A stretch of DNA of 49,572 bases from NCBI RefSeq assembly GCF_015207655.1, contig NZ_JADEWN010000045.1, positions 1 through 49,572 of the forward strand. Direction: 5' to 3'. Source of the DNA: Gloeocapsopsis crepidinum LEGE 06123. GTDB taxonomy: Bacteria; Cyanobacteriota; Cyanobacteriia; Cyanobacteriales; Chroococcidiopsidaceae. Made by a program: the position numbers and the translations under genes. The notes below the pieces were generated by a model. That model saw only the letters and a program-made list of their open reading frames with translations. It was not told the origin of the DNA and did no database searches. This document shows, in pieces, positions 16,792 to 26,157 of this stretch (position 1 is its first letter; each line of letters begins with the position of its first letter).

Positions 16792-17259
16792 CTAAGCCAG
16801 AGTTTCTGGGCAGTAGCCTAAGCCTCGCACAAACTGTTGGCGAAAAGCTTCAATTTCTTCACGCTCTGGGCTACCATGAGAAACGATCGCAACTTGATAG
16901 CGACGCATCACATCAATAGGAGATTGTCCAGCCTCTAAACTCCAGAGTGCCATATTTACTCGCATGGGAGGTTCGTAGGGAATTCCCAATTCATTTAAAA
17001 ATGCCCTAAAATCTCCATCATCTTGAGGATTTAAAGGCGAGTTCATCTTAACTTTTACCACCCAACCATCAATCTGATGGATCACAGTTATAAACCTGAC
17101 CGATAGATGCTGTACTTTGTGTAGATATTCAACAATCCTCAAGGTGAGGCTGGCATTTGCAAGGTAGTAAAGATATTCCATTTCCGTGGTTGGGAGACGC
17201 ACCAATCCGACACTTCTATTGTGCCGAAGGTTTGCACTCCTTTCATAGGGGAAAATCAC
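16792..17259 (-). CDS. Hypothetical protein, unknown family
   Basis: A 155-residue soluble protein; an internal ATG at 17181 (MEYLYYLANASL) would give 129 residues and may be the real start, since the preceding 26 residues look unordered. Its composition is globular with mixed alpha/beta character: a beta-like block (VRFITVIHQIDGWVVKVKM), then DDGDFRAFLNELGIPYEPP, and a C-terminal helix EREEIEAFRQQFVRGLGYCPE. I do not recognise the family and see no catalytic motif, signal or membrane helix. It is monocistronic, divergent from queA. Confidence 0.7.
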   Translation of the reverse strand: MIFPYERSANLRHNRSVGLVRLPTTEMEYLYYLANASLTLRIVEYLHKVQHLSVRFITVIHQIDGWVVKVKMNSPLNPQDDGDFRAFLNELGIPYEPPMRVNMALWSLEAGQSPIDVMRRYQVAIVSHGSPEREEIEAFRQQFVRGLGYCPETLA

Positions 17260-17376
17260 CCAATTTAACCTGGGTAGATTTACCCAATTAAATATGTAAG
17301 TATGAATTGTTATAAATTATCAAAAAATCTGTATAAGTACGGTGTTTAAAAACAACAAAATATGACTTAAGGACAA

Positions 17377-17428
17377 TATAAAAGATGCGATGACGTAGCG
17401 AAATCCGTAATAACACGGATTTTTGCTT
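17377..17428 (+). promoter_or_regulatory. Candidate promoter and leader hairpin before queA
   Basis: A TATAAA box (17377-17382) is followed by a hairpin with an 8-bp perfect stem, AAATCCGT with ACGGATTT (17401-17422, loop AATAAC), running into TTG. It ends about 20 bases before the queA ATG. The form is terminator-like, so it may be an attenuator or the end of a small RNA. It does not match the preQ1 riboswitch pattern I know. Confidence 0.4.
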
Positions 17429-17447
17429 CAAAAATGGCAATGCTGCA

Positions 17448-18575
17448 ATGTTGACACTTAAGACTATGTATAGTAGACCGTTATCTTCTCAAGCACAAGA
17501 CCGCTTATTATCTGCATACGATTATGAGTTACCCCAAGAGTTAATTGCTCAAAATCCTCTAGTCCCTAGAGATAGTGCGCAATTACTAGTTGTTGCTGCT
17601 ACGCACCATAGCCATCATCGATTTTTTGAATTGCCTCAACTACTGCAACCAGGTGATTTACTCGTGATGAACAATACCAAAGTCATACCCGCACGGTTGT
17701 ATGGGCGAAAGTTGAGTGGTGCATTTATTGAGGTATTGCTGCTAGAAGAACGCCAGCACAATCAATGGCTAGCTTTAGTAAAACCAGGAAAACGTTTACC
17801 AGCAGGGGCAACAATAGTATTTGAAGGAAACGCCTCTTATCCTTTAAAGGCAACCGTACTAGCAACAGATGCAGCAACTGGAGGAAGATTACTGCAATTT
17901 GATGTTCCTCAAGAAATGTCTTTAATTCAAGTATTAGATAAATATGGGCAAGTACCTTTGCCGCCTTATATTACTGATTCTCAAGCAGCAGGCGAACAAT
18001 ATCAAACAGTATACGCCAAGCAACCTGGTGCTGTAGCGGCTCCGACAGCAGGGCTGCACTTTACTTCAGATTTACTCACACGCCTACAAGACAAAGGAAT
18101 TAATACAGCTTTTGTCACCCTACACGTTGGTGTGGGAACCTTTCGCCCTGTTGAAGTCGAAGATATTACAACACACAAGATGCACGGAGAATGGGTAGAA
18201 GTGAGTGCAGATACTGTGGATCAGATTCATAAAACGCAAGCTCAAGGAGGGAGAGTTATTGCAGTAGGAACTACTGTGGTACGCTCGTTAGAAGGTGCTG
18301 CGGTTTCTTGTGGGCAATTACAACCTTTTTGTGGCAAGACAGACTTATTTATTTATCCTGGTTATCAATGGCGTGTTGTTGAAGGATTGATTACTAACTT
18401 TCATTTGCCTAAATCGAGTTTACTGATGCTGGTGAGTGCCTTGATCGGTCGTCAGCGCCTGCTGGCGTTGTACCAAGAAGCGATCGCACATCGTTATCGC
18501 TTTTACTCGTTTGGTGATGCCATGTTGCTGTTACCAGTTGATTTATCGACAATTGAGCGTAAAGATCGAAAATAG
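17448..18575 (+). CDS. queA: tRNA preQ1(34) S-adenosylmethionine ribosyltransferase-isomerase
   Basis: Transfers and rearranges the ribosyl group of SAM onto preQ1 at the wobble position of tRNA, giving epoxyqueuosine. The 375-residue protein shows the typical opening [25 protein letters not shown], the block [23 protein letters not shown] (the most conserved QueA motif) and [10 protein letters not shown]. The first 20 residues before the family start are extra; ATG 17466 is an alternative to ATG 17448. No other queuosine gene is in the window. The gap to the next gene on the same strand is 68 bp. Confidence 0.97.
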   Translation: MLTLKTMYSRPLSSQAQDRLLSAYDYELPQELIAQNPLVPRDSAQLLVVAATHHSHHRFFELPQLLQPGDLLVMNNTKVIPARLYGRKLSGAFIEVLLLEERQHNQWLALVKPGKRLPAGATIVFEGNASYPLKATVLATDAATGGRLLQFDVPQEMSLIQVLDKYGQVPLPPYITDSQAAGEQYQTVYAKQPGAVAAPTAGLHFTSDLLTRLQDKGINTAFVTLHVGVGTFRPVEVEDITTHKMHGEWVEVSADTVDQIHKTQAQGGRVIAVGTTVVRSLEGAAVSCGQLQPFCGKTDLFIYPGYQWRVVEGLITNFHLPKSSLLMLVSALIGRQRLLALYQEAIAHRYRFYSFGDAMLLLPVDLSTIERKDRK

Positions 18576-18643
18576 ACGTCAATTTTGATTACCCTGGAAA
18601 GGATATCGCTATATCTTTTCCTGATCAGCAGGCAAAAGGAACT

Positions 18644-21600
18644 ATGAAGCGCAAGCACAAACAGATTCTAGGCTTTTTATCACACGGCAGTGGTTTTTTG
18701 CTGTCTACTCTGTTACTGTCAGTTGGTGCTGTTGCTCATGCCGAGGTGACACCTAATGCTTCTGAATCAAGGTTGGCGCAAGCAAATACTTTAGAGCGAT
18801 CGCCTCAACTAGCCCAAGTACAGCCACAAGCGCCTACTACAGCATTTGGTACGCAGTCGATAACGTTGTTTAATATCTTATTAGCAACTTTAGTTGTACT
18901 ATTCGGTGCGACATTGCTAGCACTATTTTTCTTACGTAAGTCAGTCATTCGTGGTGTCGCTGATATTGTGATGATGCGGCTTAAAGAAGTTGAAGATATT
19001 CAAAATGAAATTGCTAACGCCGATCGCAAAGTTCAGAATATTTTGCAAGATGCTGAAGAAATCTTAGACGAGATTAACCAAGAAGCAGAAGAGTTACAAC
19101 AGGAAATTGCAGCGCAACGCGAAAACTTATCGCAGATAACGCATCTCTCACAAACACAACAACAACAAGTAGTTACAAAACTTGAAAATCAATTCATAAA
19201 CTCAGAACAATCGCTAAAGAAATTAGCAAGTGAATTTGGAAATGAAATAGTCGGCTTAAAACAACAAACAAAACAGCAGCAAGCTTTAGTTTTACAAAAC
19301 CTTGAACAATTAAAAGAAGAATTTTCTCCACATCTTTTAAAGATTCGAGCGGAAGTTCAAGAAAGAAAAGATACAGTACTGCAAAACTTAGAACAATTTC
19401 AAACAGAAGTAGCCAGCCAAATCAATCAAATTCACCAACAAGCTCAGCAGCAAAGCGATACAATTTTACAAAATATTGAACAACTGACATCTGACTTTAC
19501 TCCTCAACTTTCTACACTATACGCAGAAGTTGAAGCACAAAAGGATAGAATTATTCAAAACTTACAACGCTCGGAAAGTGATTTCGCGGAACAAGTCGAG
19601 CAAATTCAACAACAGTTAACAACACAACGCATTAGTGTTTCACAAGAATTTGAGCGAGTACTAACAGTTTTAAGCCCACAAATATCAGAGATGCAAGCTG
19701 ATATTCAAGCGCAAAAAGAGGCAGTATTACAAAACATTAGACAATCAGAAATAGAATTAGCTGCACAATTAGTACAGATTCAACGACAAGCGCAACAAGA
19801 ATATGATGCCACATTAGATAACTTGAAACAACTAGCATTAGGCTTTGACCCAGATGCAACAGAAATTCAAGCTGATATTCAAGCGCAAAAAGAGGCAGTA
19901 TTACAAAACATTAGACAATCAGAAATAGAATTAGCTGCACAATTAGTACAGATTCAACGGCAAGCGCAGCAAGAATACGATGCCACATTAGATAACTTGA
20001 AACAACTAGCATTAGGCTTTGACCCAGATGCAACAGAAATTCAAGCTAATATTCAATCACAAAAAGAAGCAGTATTACAAAATATTAGGCAATTAGAAAT
20101 AGACTTATCTGCACAATTAGCACAGATTCAACAGCAAGCGCAGCAGGAGTATAATACAACACTAGATAACTTGAAACAGCTAGCACTAGGCTTTAACCCA
20201 GACACAACAGAGATTCAAGCTGATATTCAAGCAGAAAAAGAAGCCATATTACAAAATATACAACAATCTAGAAAAGAATTTGCGGTTCAGCTGGCACAAC
20301 TGCAACAACAAGCGCAAAAACAGCGAGATTTCTTGTTGAAAAATTTAAATCAACTTGTCTCAGAACTAGCTCCACAATTGACAGAACTACAGTCTGATGT
20401 TCAAAATCAGAAAAATGCAGCCATCCAAAATATTAGACAAACAGAAACTGAATTTGTAGCACAAGTTTCTGAGTTGCAAGCAGAAATACAAACACAAAAG
20501 GGTGAAGCTGTCTATCAGCTAGAAGATATAAAAACCGAGCTAGAAAAACGAATTACAGCATTGCAAGCTGAAGTGCAAAAGCAACAAAATACCCTACAAG
20601 AAAGCTTACAACAGCTAGAGACTGATTTAACACCGCATCTTGCAAAAATTCAAACTGAAGCTATAGCAAGACTGCAACAACAAAAAGATGTCACAGTAGA
20701 AAGTTTACAACAGATTCAAAGAGAAGTAACCGCGCAGATTCAAGAGTTTCAATCGCAAACACAAGCGCAACTAGAACAAGAAATTCAAAATTTGCGATCG
20801 CAAGTAGCAGAATTTACGATTCAACTTAGCAATTCTCAAACGGGAATTCAATCGCAACAAGACACTACAATTGAAAATCTGAAAACACTAGCATCCGAGT
20901 GGTCAAATCAACTTGCAGCATTTCAGTCAGAAATTACAAATCGTAAGGAATTAACACTGGAAAATCTAGAGAAACTAGAAAACAGACTAGAAACAGAACT
21001 GGCTGAAGTAAAATCAGATGCTCAAGCCCGTAAAGAACAAATTCTCAAGCAAATAGCAGAAATAACGCCAGCAACAATTGCTCAAGAGGCATTCTCTGAA
21101 GTATCCCAGCAAATTCAAGCCTTATCCGAACAAATAGAACTGTTGAAATCAAACTATCCACAGTTATTTATGCGTCCAGATGATTATATCAATCAGGGAA
21201 ATGCGTTATTTTCTGAAGGACGTTATCAAGAAGCGATCGCATCCTACGAACAGGCACTCGAAATTCAACCTAATAACCCTGATGTCTGCTATCAGCAGGG
21301 CTTGGCGCTGTGGGAATTACAGCAATACGAGTCAGCAATTGCTGCATTTGATAAAGTACTGGAAATCAAACCAGAAGATGCAGCAAGTTGGTATCATCGT
21401 GGACTCGCCTTGAAAGAACTAAAACGCTATGAAGGTGCATTTGCTGCTTTTAGCCAAGTGATTCAAATTCAGCCAGATCATAGCGATGCTTGGTTTAATC
21501 GCGGTATTGTATTAGGAAGACTAAAACGTTATAAAGATGCGATCGCATCGTATGATAAAGCCATTGAACTTAAGCCGGAACACCATCTAGCGTGGGTAGA

Positions 21601-22069
21601 TCGCGGCGTAGCATTAGGTAAATTACAAAACCACGAAGAAGCTTTTCAATCGTTTGATCGCGCAGTACAAGTCAAACCAGATGATGCTGTAGCTTGGATG
21701 AATCGGGGTATGGCATTAGAGGTTCTTGAAAGAATAGAAGATGCGATCGCATCGTACGATAAAGCAATTGAACTCAATCCTGACTACTATAAAGCTTGGA
21801 ACGCTAAAGGATATTTACTCATTCAACTAGAACGAGATCCTGAAGCACTTGAAAGCTTTGATCGAGCTTTACAAATTCAGCCAGATTATCCTAATGCTTA
21901 CTACAATAAAGCAATTTGCTACACTTTCCAAGGAGACGTCAAATTAGCACTAGAGAACTTACAAAAGGCGATTGAATTAAATCCGAAGTATCGCGCTGAA
22001 GCTAGCATTGATCCAGATTTTGAAAGTCTTGCTAACAATCGACGTTTTCGCCAGTTAGTAGAAGAGTAG
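18644..22069 (+). CDS. Giant membrane-anchored coiled-coil protein with C-terminal TPRs
   Basis: A 1141-residue protein. Residues 1-34 resemble a signal sequence, and a strong helix at about 74-97 (NILLATLVVLFGATLLALFF) anchors it. Residues 110-215 are a charged coiled coil. From V216 to about 800 the chain is built of about twenty units of 29 residues, starting VLQNL/ILQNI and alternating between two types, so the higher-order period is 58. Two adjacent 58-residue blocks (nt 19697-19870 and 19871-20044) differ at only three bases. Residues from about 845 form eight 34-residue TPRs (GNALFSEGRYQEAIASYEQALEIQP and following). It is probably a scaffold holding a protein-binding TPR array on a long stalk; no enzymatic motif is seen. 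Confidence 0.88.
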   Translation: MKRKHKQILGFLSHGSGFLLSTLLLSVGAVAHAEVTPNASESRLAQANTLERSPQLAQVQPQAPTTAFGTQSITLFNILLATLVVLFGATLLALFFLRKSVIRGVADIVMMRLKEVEDIQNEIANADRKVQNILQDAEEILDEINQEAEELQQEIAAQRENLSQITHLSQTQQQQVVTKLENQFINSEQSLKKLASEFGNEIVGLKQQTKQQQALVLQNLEQLKEEFSPHLLKIRAEVQERKDTVLQNLEQFQTEVASQINQIHQQAQQQSDTILQNIEQLTSDFTPQLSTLYAEVEAQKDRIIQNLQRSESDFAEQVEQIQQQLTTQRISVSQEFERVLTVLSPQISEMQADIQAQKEAVLQNIRQSEIELAAQLVQIQRQAQQEYDATLDNLKQLALGFDPDATEIQADIQAQKEAVLQNIRQSEIELAAQLVQIQRQAQQEYDATLDNLKQLALGFDPDATEIQANIQSQKEAVLQNIRQLEIDLSAQLAQIQQQAQQEYNTTLDNLKQLALGFNPDTTEIQADIQAEKEAILQNIQQSRKEFAVQLAQLQQQAQKQRDFLLKNLNQLVSELAPQLTELQSDVQNQKNAAIQNIRQTETEFVAQVSELQAEIQTQKGEAVYQLEDIKTELEKRITALQAEVQKQQNTLQESLQQLETDLTPHLAKIQTEAIARLQQQKDVTVESLQQIQREVTAQIQEFQSQTQAQLEQEIQNLRSQVAEFTIQLSNSQTGIQSQQDTTIENLKTLASEWSNQLAAFQSEITNRKELTLENLEKLENRLETELAEVKSDAQARKEQILKQIAEITPATIAQEAFSEVSQQIQALSEQIELLKSNYPQLFMRPDDYINQGNALFSEGRYQEAIASYEQALEIQPNNPDVCYQQGLALWELQQYESAIAAFDKVLEIKPEDAASWYHRGLALKELKRYEGAFAAFSQVIQIQPDHSDAWFNRGIVLGRLKRYKDAIASYDKAIELKPEHHLAWVDRGVALGKLQNHEEAFQSFDRAVQVKPDDAVAWMNRGMALEVLERIEDAIASYDKAIELNPDYYKAWNAKGYLLIQLERDPEALESFDRALQIQPDYPNAYYNKAICYTFQGDVKLALENLQKAIELNPKYRAEASIDPDFESLANNRRFRQLVEE
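19697..20392 (+). repeat. 174-bp tandem repeats inside the coiled-coil gene
   Basis: Units begin at 19697, 19871, 20045 and 20219, exactly 174 bp (58 codons) apart. Units one and two differ at three positions, all third-codon and synonymous. Unit three is more diverged and unit four drifts off. The graded divergence indicates recent unequal crossover or slippage inside an older repeat. Confidence 0.9.
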
Positions 22070-22150
22070 GGAAAGCTGATTCAGTTGAAACCGCAGCTAT
22101 GAACACAAAAACCTGTCTTCACAAGTTTCTCTCAGCCTTATTCTTGTATT

Positions 22151-22196
22151 AGTCCACGGAGGTGGACTTTGTTTGTTAAGCCGCGACTAAAGTCGC
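22151..22196 (+). repeat. Double-hairpin dispersed element, copy 3 (best preserved)
   Basis: First hairpin AGTCCAC-GGAG-GTGGACT (7-bp perfect stem), linker TTGTTTGTTAAGCC, second hairpin GCGACT-AA-AGTCGC (6-bp perfect stem). It lies between the TPR gene and the small membrane-protein gene and could act as a terminator or RNA-processing site for the former. Confidence 0.75.
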
Positions 22197-22223
22197 TAGG
22201 CGTCTTTCATTGAGGTTAACAAA

Positions 22224-22445
22224 ATGCAGCGAGACAAAATGTTGTGGTTCGTTAAAGGAGTTGCTGGTTTACTATGTGTTGGCTTTGGCTTGAGTGTCTT
22301 TGGTGAGGCTTTAAGCCGCAAAATGAGTGGTGAAGGATGGTTTTGGATTGGAACACTGAGTCTTGTACTCTTTAACTTTGGTTTATGTCTCATGTTTGAT
22401 AGTCATAACCATCAACTCCGAATGAAGCAACCTAGAGGCAATTGA
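22224..22445 (+). CDS. Small two-helix membrane protein
   Basis: A 73-residue protein with two hydrophobic segments (LWFVKGVAGLLCVGFGLSVFG and FWIGTLSLVLFNFGLCLMF) joined by a short basic/polar loop, and a polar C-terminal tail with His and Arg. A GAGG box 8-12 bases before the ATG supports the start. I recognise no family. It follows the double-hairpin element and converges on the SPL-like gene. Confidence 0.65.
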   Translation: MQRDKMLWFVKGVAGLLCVGFGLSVFGEALSRKMSGEGWFWIGTLSLVLFNFGLCLMFDSHNHQLRMKQPRGN

Positions 22446-22544
22446 TGTAACAGCAACTATAAGGACACAAAGGAAAGAGATTAGGATAGCTATAGCAATC
22501 AGTAATTAGAGCTAATCGCTAATTGCTAACAGCCAATTGCTCTT

Positions 22545-23618
22545 CTACGTCCAATACAGTATACGTGCTTCAGGAAAACGTCTGGTAATCTCGCATTCAA
22601 AGAAGCGACGTAGCGCTTTCATGTGGTCGGTATCATAGACATACTTTGTTCCACCAAACTTATTACGCTTGATGCTGCGGTTGTCTTCTTCCATGTCAAG
22701 TTTTGAGTGCGGATACCATGTTTGCAATACTTCTTTTGACTTGGGCGTGAAGCGATGAGAAATTAGCTCAAAGGTCAAGTCGCAACTAAAATCTAAAGTA
22801 GCACTGATTTCATCAAAAAGTCGCGTGTAGTGCAATTCCCAATCATCAATTAACATAATTGGTGCAATGACAATACCCACAGGATAACCGCCACCGCCTT
22901 GATTGCGTGGCAAAGCTAAGCGTCGTAATGCTTGTAAGCGAGAAGATACTGCTGCAGTACCACCTTCAAATCGCCCTGAAACAGGTGCAGCATTGATACT
23001 GACACGGCAACGAGTGTGTCCATTGTGTGGTAAGTCGAGTAAATCATCAACAGCATCAAATTTAGACACCCAACGCAGGTGGGCATTGCTGCGAGTACCA
23101 AAGTAACGAATGCACTCAGCTAAGCTACCTGTAAGATGTTCAATACCAAGTGGATCAGTATAGCAACTGACTTCAAATGTCGTTGCAGAGTCAGGACGTT
23201 CATAGGTTGCCAAATTTTCCAGAATTTGGGGTAAATTAGCAAAGACACGAATAACTGGTGGACCTTGTAAACTACCTGCAAGATAACAATATTGGCAGTG
23301 CGCTGGACAACCTTCTGCAAGATGAAATTGCCAATCTGCGGAAGGAGGAATCGGACTCAACTTAAAATGACTTGGTGGCGCGGTGACAACTGCAAGAGTG
23401 CGTTTAGCGATTTGATACGTCTCCCGTTCAGAATCACCACGTAAACCTGAAAGGCGATTTTGAGAAAGTTCTTCGATGGGTAAATCAAGTGCTTGAATGC
23501 GTGATAGAATCTTTTGTCCCCACGGCTGATCGAGTGCAGCAGGTGTAAATAACACGCGTTCTGGCATCCACAAACGAGAAGAGGAGGTTTGTGTTGCTGA
23601 TTTAGTTAAAATCGTCAT
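22545..23618 (-). CDS. Spore-photoproduct-lyase-like radical SAM protein
   Basis: A 357-residue radical SAM protein. The cluster motif is CPAHCQYCYL with C104, C108 and C111 (Cx3Cx2C), which reductively cleaves SAM. The order of N-terminal region, cluster and the later segments CYTDPLGIEHLTGSLAE and WVSKFDAVDDLLDLPHNGHTR matches the SPL family. Bacillus SplB repairs the thymine spore photoproduct with UV-damaged DNA as substrate. Cyanobacteria make no endospores, so a role in DNA photoproduct repair under desiccation or UV is a guess. The gene is monocistronic, transcribed in the same direction as the ThDP enzyme upstream. Confidence 0.88.
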   Translation of the reverse strand: MTILTKSATQTSSSRLWMPERVLFTPAALDQPWGQKILSRIQALDLPIEELSQNRLSGLRGDSERETYQIAKRTLAVVTAPPSHFKLSPIPPSADWQFHLAEGCPAHCQYCYLAGSLQGPPVIRVFANLPQILENLATYERPDSATTFEVSCYTDPLGIEHLTGSLAECIRYFGTRSNAHLRWVSKFDAVDDLLDLPHNGHTRCRVSINAAPVSGRFEGGTAAVSSRLQALRRLALPRNQGGGGYPVGIVIAPIMLIDDWELHYTRLFDEISATLDFSCDLTFELISHRFTPKSKEVLQTWYPHSKLDMEEDNRSIKRNKFGGTKYVYDTDHMKALRRFFECEITRRFPEARILYWT

Positions 23619-23764
23619 TAAGAAGCTTATTGCTGTGATTGACCAACTTATCTGATCGTAACGATCGCAAATTAGAGTTGTCAGTCAATCTAGAGAGCGG
23701 ATTTTACACTGCTTTTTGTAGCGATCGCTTCCTAGATTTTGGCGATCGCTACCTGAATCAACAC

Positions 23765-25987
23765 CTATTGGTCAATTAGTGCCATTGCACGGTTGACGAG
23801 ATTTTCAGCAGTTAACCCATTAAGTGCCATTAATTGTGCAGGGCTAGCGGTTGTTTCTCCTCGTTTCCAAGCGAAGGTGTCGCGTTTGGCGGTACTGCGT
23901 AGCATGATTGGTTCTAGCATACCACTCGCCCCAGCGGTGACTCCAATTAAAGCATCGCCACCAAATAACTGGTCGAATTCCGCATCATCTAAGAAATCAC
24001 CATCAGGTTCTGCACAGCTATCCCACGCTACATCTGTAGGACGATACAAGCGACGAGGATTAACAACAGAGACAACCCGAACGCCAACTTCTTGAACAGC
24101 TAGTGCAGATGCAGCTTCTAGTACTGGTAACAACACCATGTCACCCACAACCGCAAACACAACTGTTTTATTGCCAGAGGCTTCTTGCAATACAATTGCG
24201 CCATCTGCAAGTGCTTTTCTATCTTGTTCAAATGTTGTGCGAATTGGTAGTGGCGACTTACTAGCAGTAATCACAATACCTTTATTCTTAGTTGTCAACG
24301 CCCACTCATAAGCAACTTGAATGCAGTTGGCATCTGGGGGAAAGAGTGGAAAGACGTTGCCATTGCGCATCATGGCGGCAAAATATGCTTCAACTTCTGG
24401 GCGTTGGTGCGTCCACCCGTTACGACCTTGTTCTAATGCCCCAGCAGTGAATAAAGTGACAGTAGAAGGAGTAGGACGGCGTAATTCTGCCATTGCTTGC
24501 GTGACTGTTTGCCAAATTGGTAAACCATTAATGGCAAATGATTCATAAGAACACCATAAAGTCCGGCTGCCCATGAGGGCGGAACCTGCGGCTAAACCGG
24601 CACAAGCATCTTCGCTGAGTGGTTCATAAACTTGTCCGCCAGGTTTTTGGTTATACAGCGGATCTTCGACTGGGTGAATAATTTTGAGGGCTTGGTTGAT
24701 ATTGGCAATTCCTGAGGCTTCGTTTCCATCGGCATTTGTGACTAAGAAACTGCGATCGCACTCTCCAACTTTACCTACCAGTCGTCCCATTGCTGTTGTT
24801 GCAACTTTAGGATCGCCACCTACTGCGTATTCTTCTAATGGTAAATCCTTAATTTCTGGTAATTCTAAGACAGATTCTGTTACAGCAACACGACTCGCTG
24901 GACCACCACCTGCACGTTCAAAGTTTGTCCGAACGAGTTGCCAAGCTTCTGGGGCTAATGCACGGGCTTTGAGTGCATTCACGATATCTGGATTATCTAG
25001 CGTATGCATGGCATAGAGGTTATGCGATTTTGCTCCTCTAGCGTGTACTCCAGCGCCTTTTAATTGTTTAATAATCAATACTGTGCGCGTTCCACTTAAC
25101 GCAGATTTTGTCGCTTCATCAGCGGCGATTAAGACAGCTTCTGTAAATGCCAAGCGTTGCTCGAAGGAAAAAGCCGTACTATCGACAAAGTTGCCCTGCT
25201 GATCTCGATCGTCAAAATCTTTGGCATCGACTAAGACAACTTCTTCAAAGCCGTTACCGTGCCAATATGCCATCATTTGCTCATTTGATTGCGTAGAAAC
25301 CATACTATGATGCTCTTGGCTAAAGCCGTTCCACACTAGCACTGGTAAAAAATTAGTCATTCCTGGATAGGCGGTGTGAAAATGCGCCATACTGCTCATA
25401 ATGTATGGTTCGCCTAAACCACCATCACCAATTGTCACAGGAAACAGTTTATCAGGGTTTAACCTGGCAGCTGACATAGCAAAGTGCTGCCCTTGCCCTA
25501 AAGGACCCGCAGGTGAGAGAATTCCTGGGATGTAGCCGGATAAGTGACCGAGTAAGCCGTGATGTTCGCGGAAGCGATCGCGTAGTTGCTGTACGGTTTC
25601 AATTCCCATATCCTCTAGAGAACGATCGAGAAACATCGCACTGTAAAATCCTGGTGCGTGATGCCCTACTTCAGTAACGATGTTTTTATGCCCTAGCATG
25701 ACTAATGCGGCATAGGCTTCGACTTGGCTAGCAAATCCGCCTGGATGACCTGAAGCTTTGCTGGCAGTAACTTGTAATGTCAGGTAGCGCAATGCATCAG
25801 CAGCTAGTAGCGTTTGGAAGACGACAGCCGGATCTTTAGGATCGCTAATTGAGGTACTACCAGAGGCGATCGCAGCTTCTTTGCTATACTTCTCAAACTC
25901 TGGCAGCATTTCTCCAAAATATTGAATTCCTTGACAGAAGTCTGGAGTTGCTAACTTTGCCGCTTGGGTCGATGCCGTCATGCTCAA
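23765..25987 (-). CDS. Transketolase/phosphoketolase-like ThDP-dependent enzyme
   Basis: A 740-residue thiamine-diphosphate enzyme. It has HPGG at 81-84, AGPLGQG near 160-166 and the ThDP-binding motif GDG (187-189) ending with N220-G in FLPVLVWNG. That ending resembles the LPILHLNG form in phosphoketolases rather than the classical transketolase form. The pyrimidine-binding and C-terminal domains follow. In cyanobacteria a group of about 740 residues is annotated either as transketolase or as a second phosphoketolase; I cannot decide between them, since standard Xfp proteins are about 800 residues. Carbon-flux enzymes of either kind would act on xylulose-5-P or fructose-6-P. Confidence 0.8.
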   Translation of the reverse strand: MSMTASTQAAKLATPDFCQGIQYFGEMLPEFEKYSKEAAIASGSTSISDPKDPAVVFQTLLAADALRYLTLQVTASKASGHPGGFASQVEAYAALVMLGHKNIVTEVGHHAPGFYSAMFLDRSLEDMGIETVQQLRDRFREHHGLLGHLSGYIPGILSPAGPLGQGQHFAMSAARLNPDKLFPVTIGDGGLGEPYIMSSMAHFHTAYPGMTNFLPVLVWNGFSQEHHSMVSTQSNEQMMAYWHGNGFEEVVLVDAKDFDDRDQQGNFVDSTAFSFEQRLAFTEAVLIAADEATKSALSGTRTVLIIKQLKGAGVHARGAKSHNLYAMHTLDNPDIVNALKARALAPEAWQLVRTNFERAGGGPASRVAVTESVLELPEIKDLPLEEYAVGGDPKVATTAMGRLVGKVGECDRSFLVTNADGNEASGIANINQALKIIHPVEDPLYNQKPGGQVYEPLSEDACAGLAAGSALMGSRTLWCSYESFAINGLPIWQTVTQAMAELRRPTPSTVTLFTAGALEQGRNGWTHQRPEVEAYFAAMMRNGNVFPLFPPDANCIQVAYEWALTTKNKGIVITASKSPLPIRTTFEQDRKALADGAIVLQEASGNKTVVFAVVGDMVLLPVLEAASALAVQEVGVRVVSVVNPRRLYRPTDVAWDSCAEPDGDFLDDAEFDQLFGGDALIGVTAGASGMLEPIMLRSTAKRDTFAWKRGETTASPAQLMALNGLTAENLVNRAMALIDQ

Positions 25988-26157
25988 TTTCCTCTGTAAT
26001 TACAGTACTGTTACTCTTGAAGTGCCTTATCTAACGATTCTACAGTTTCCCTCTTTCCGAAATCATTACTTCTACTTCTCACAAAAATCAAATATGGCAA
26101 TCTAATCTGGCAAAATTGTTACACTTCTGTGGTTTGCATAGAAAAAAATAAATATTT

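Noticed and set aside
17400-17447. preQ1 riboswitch before queA
   Set aside because: The short preQ1 aptamer consensus and its A-rich tail are not present; only a terminator-like hairpin is.
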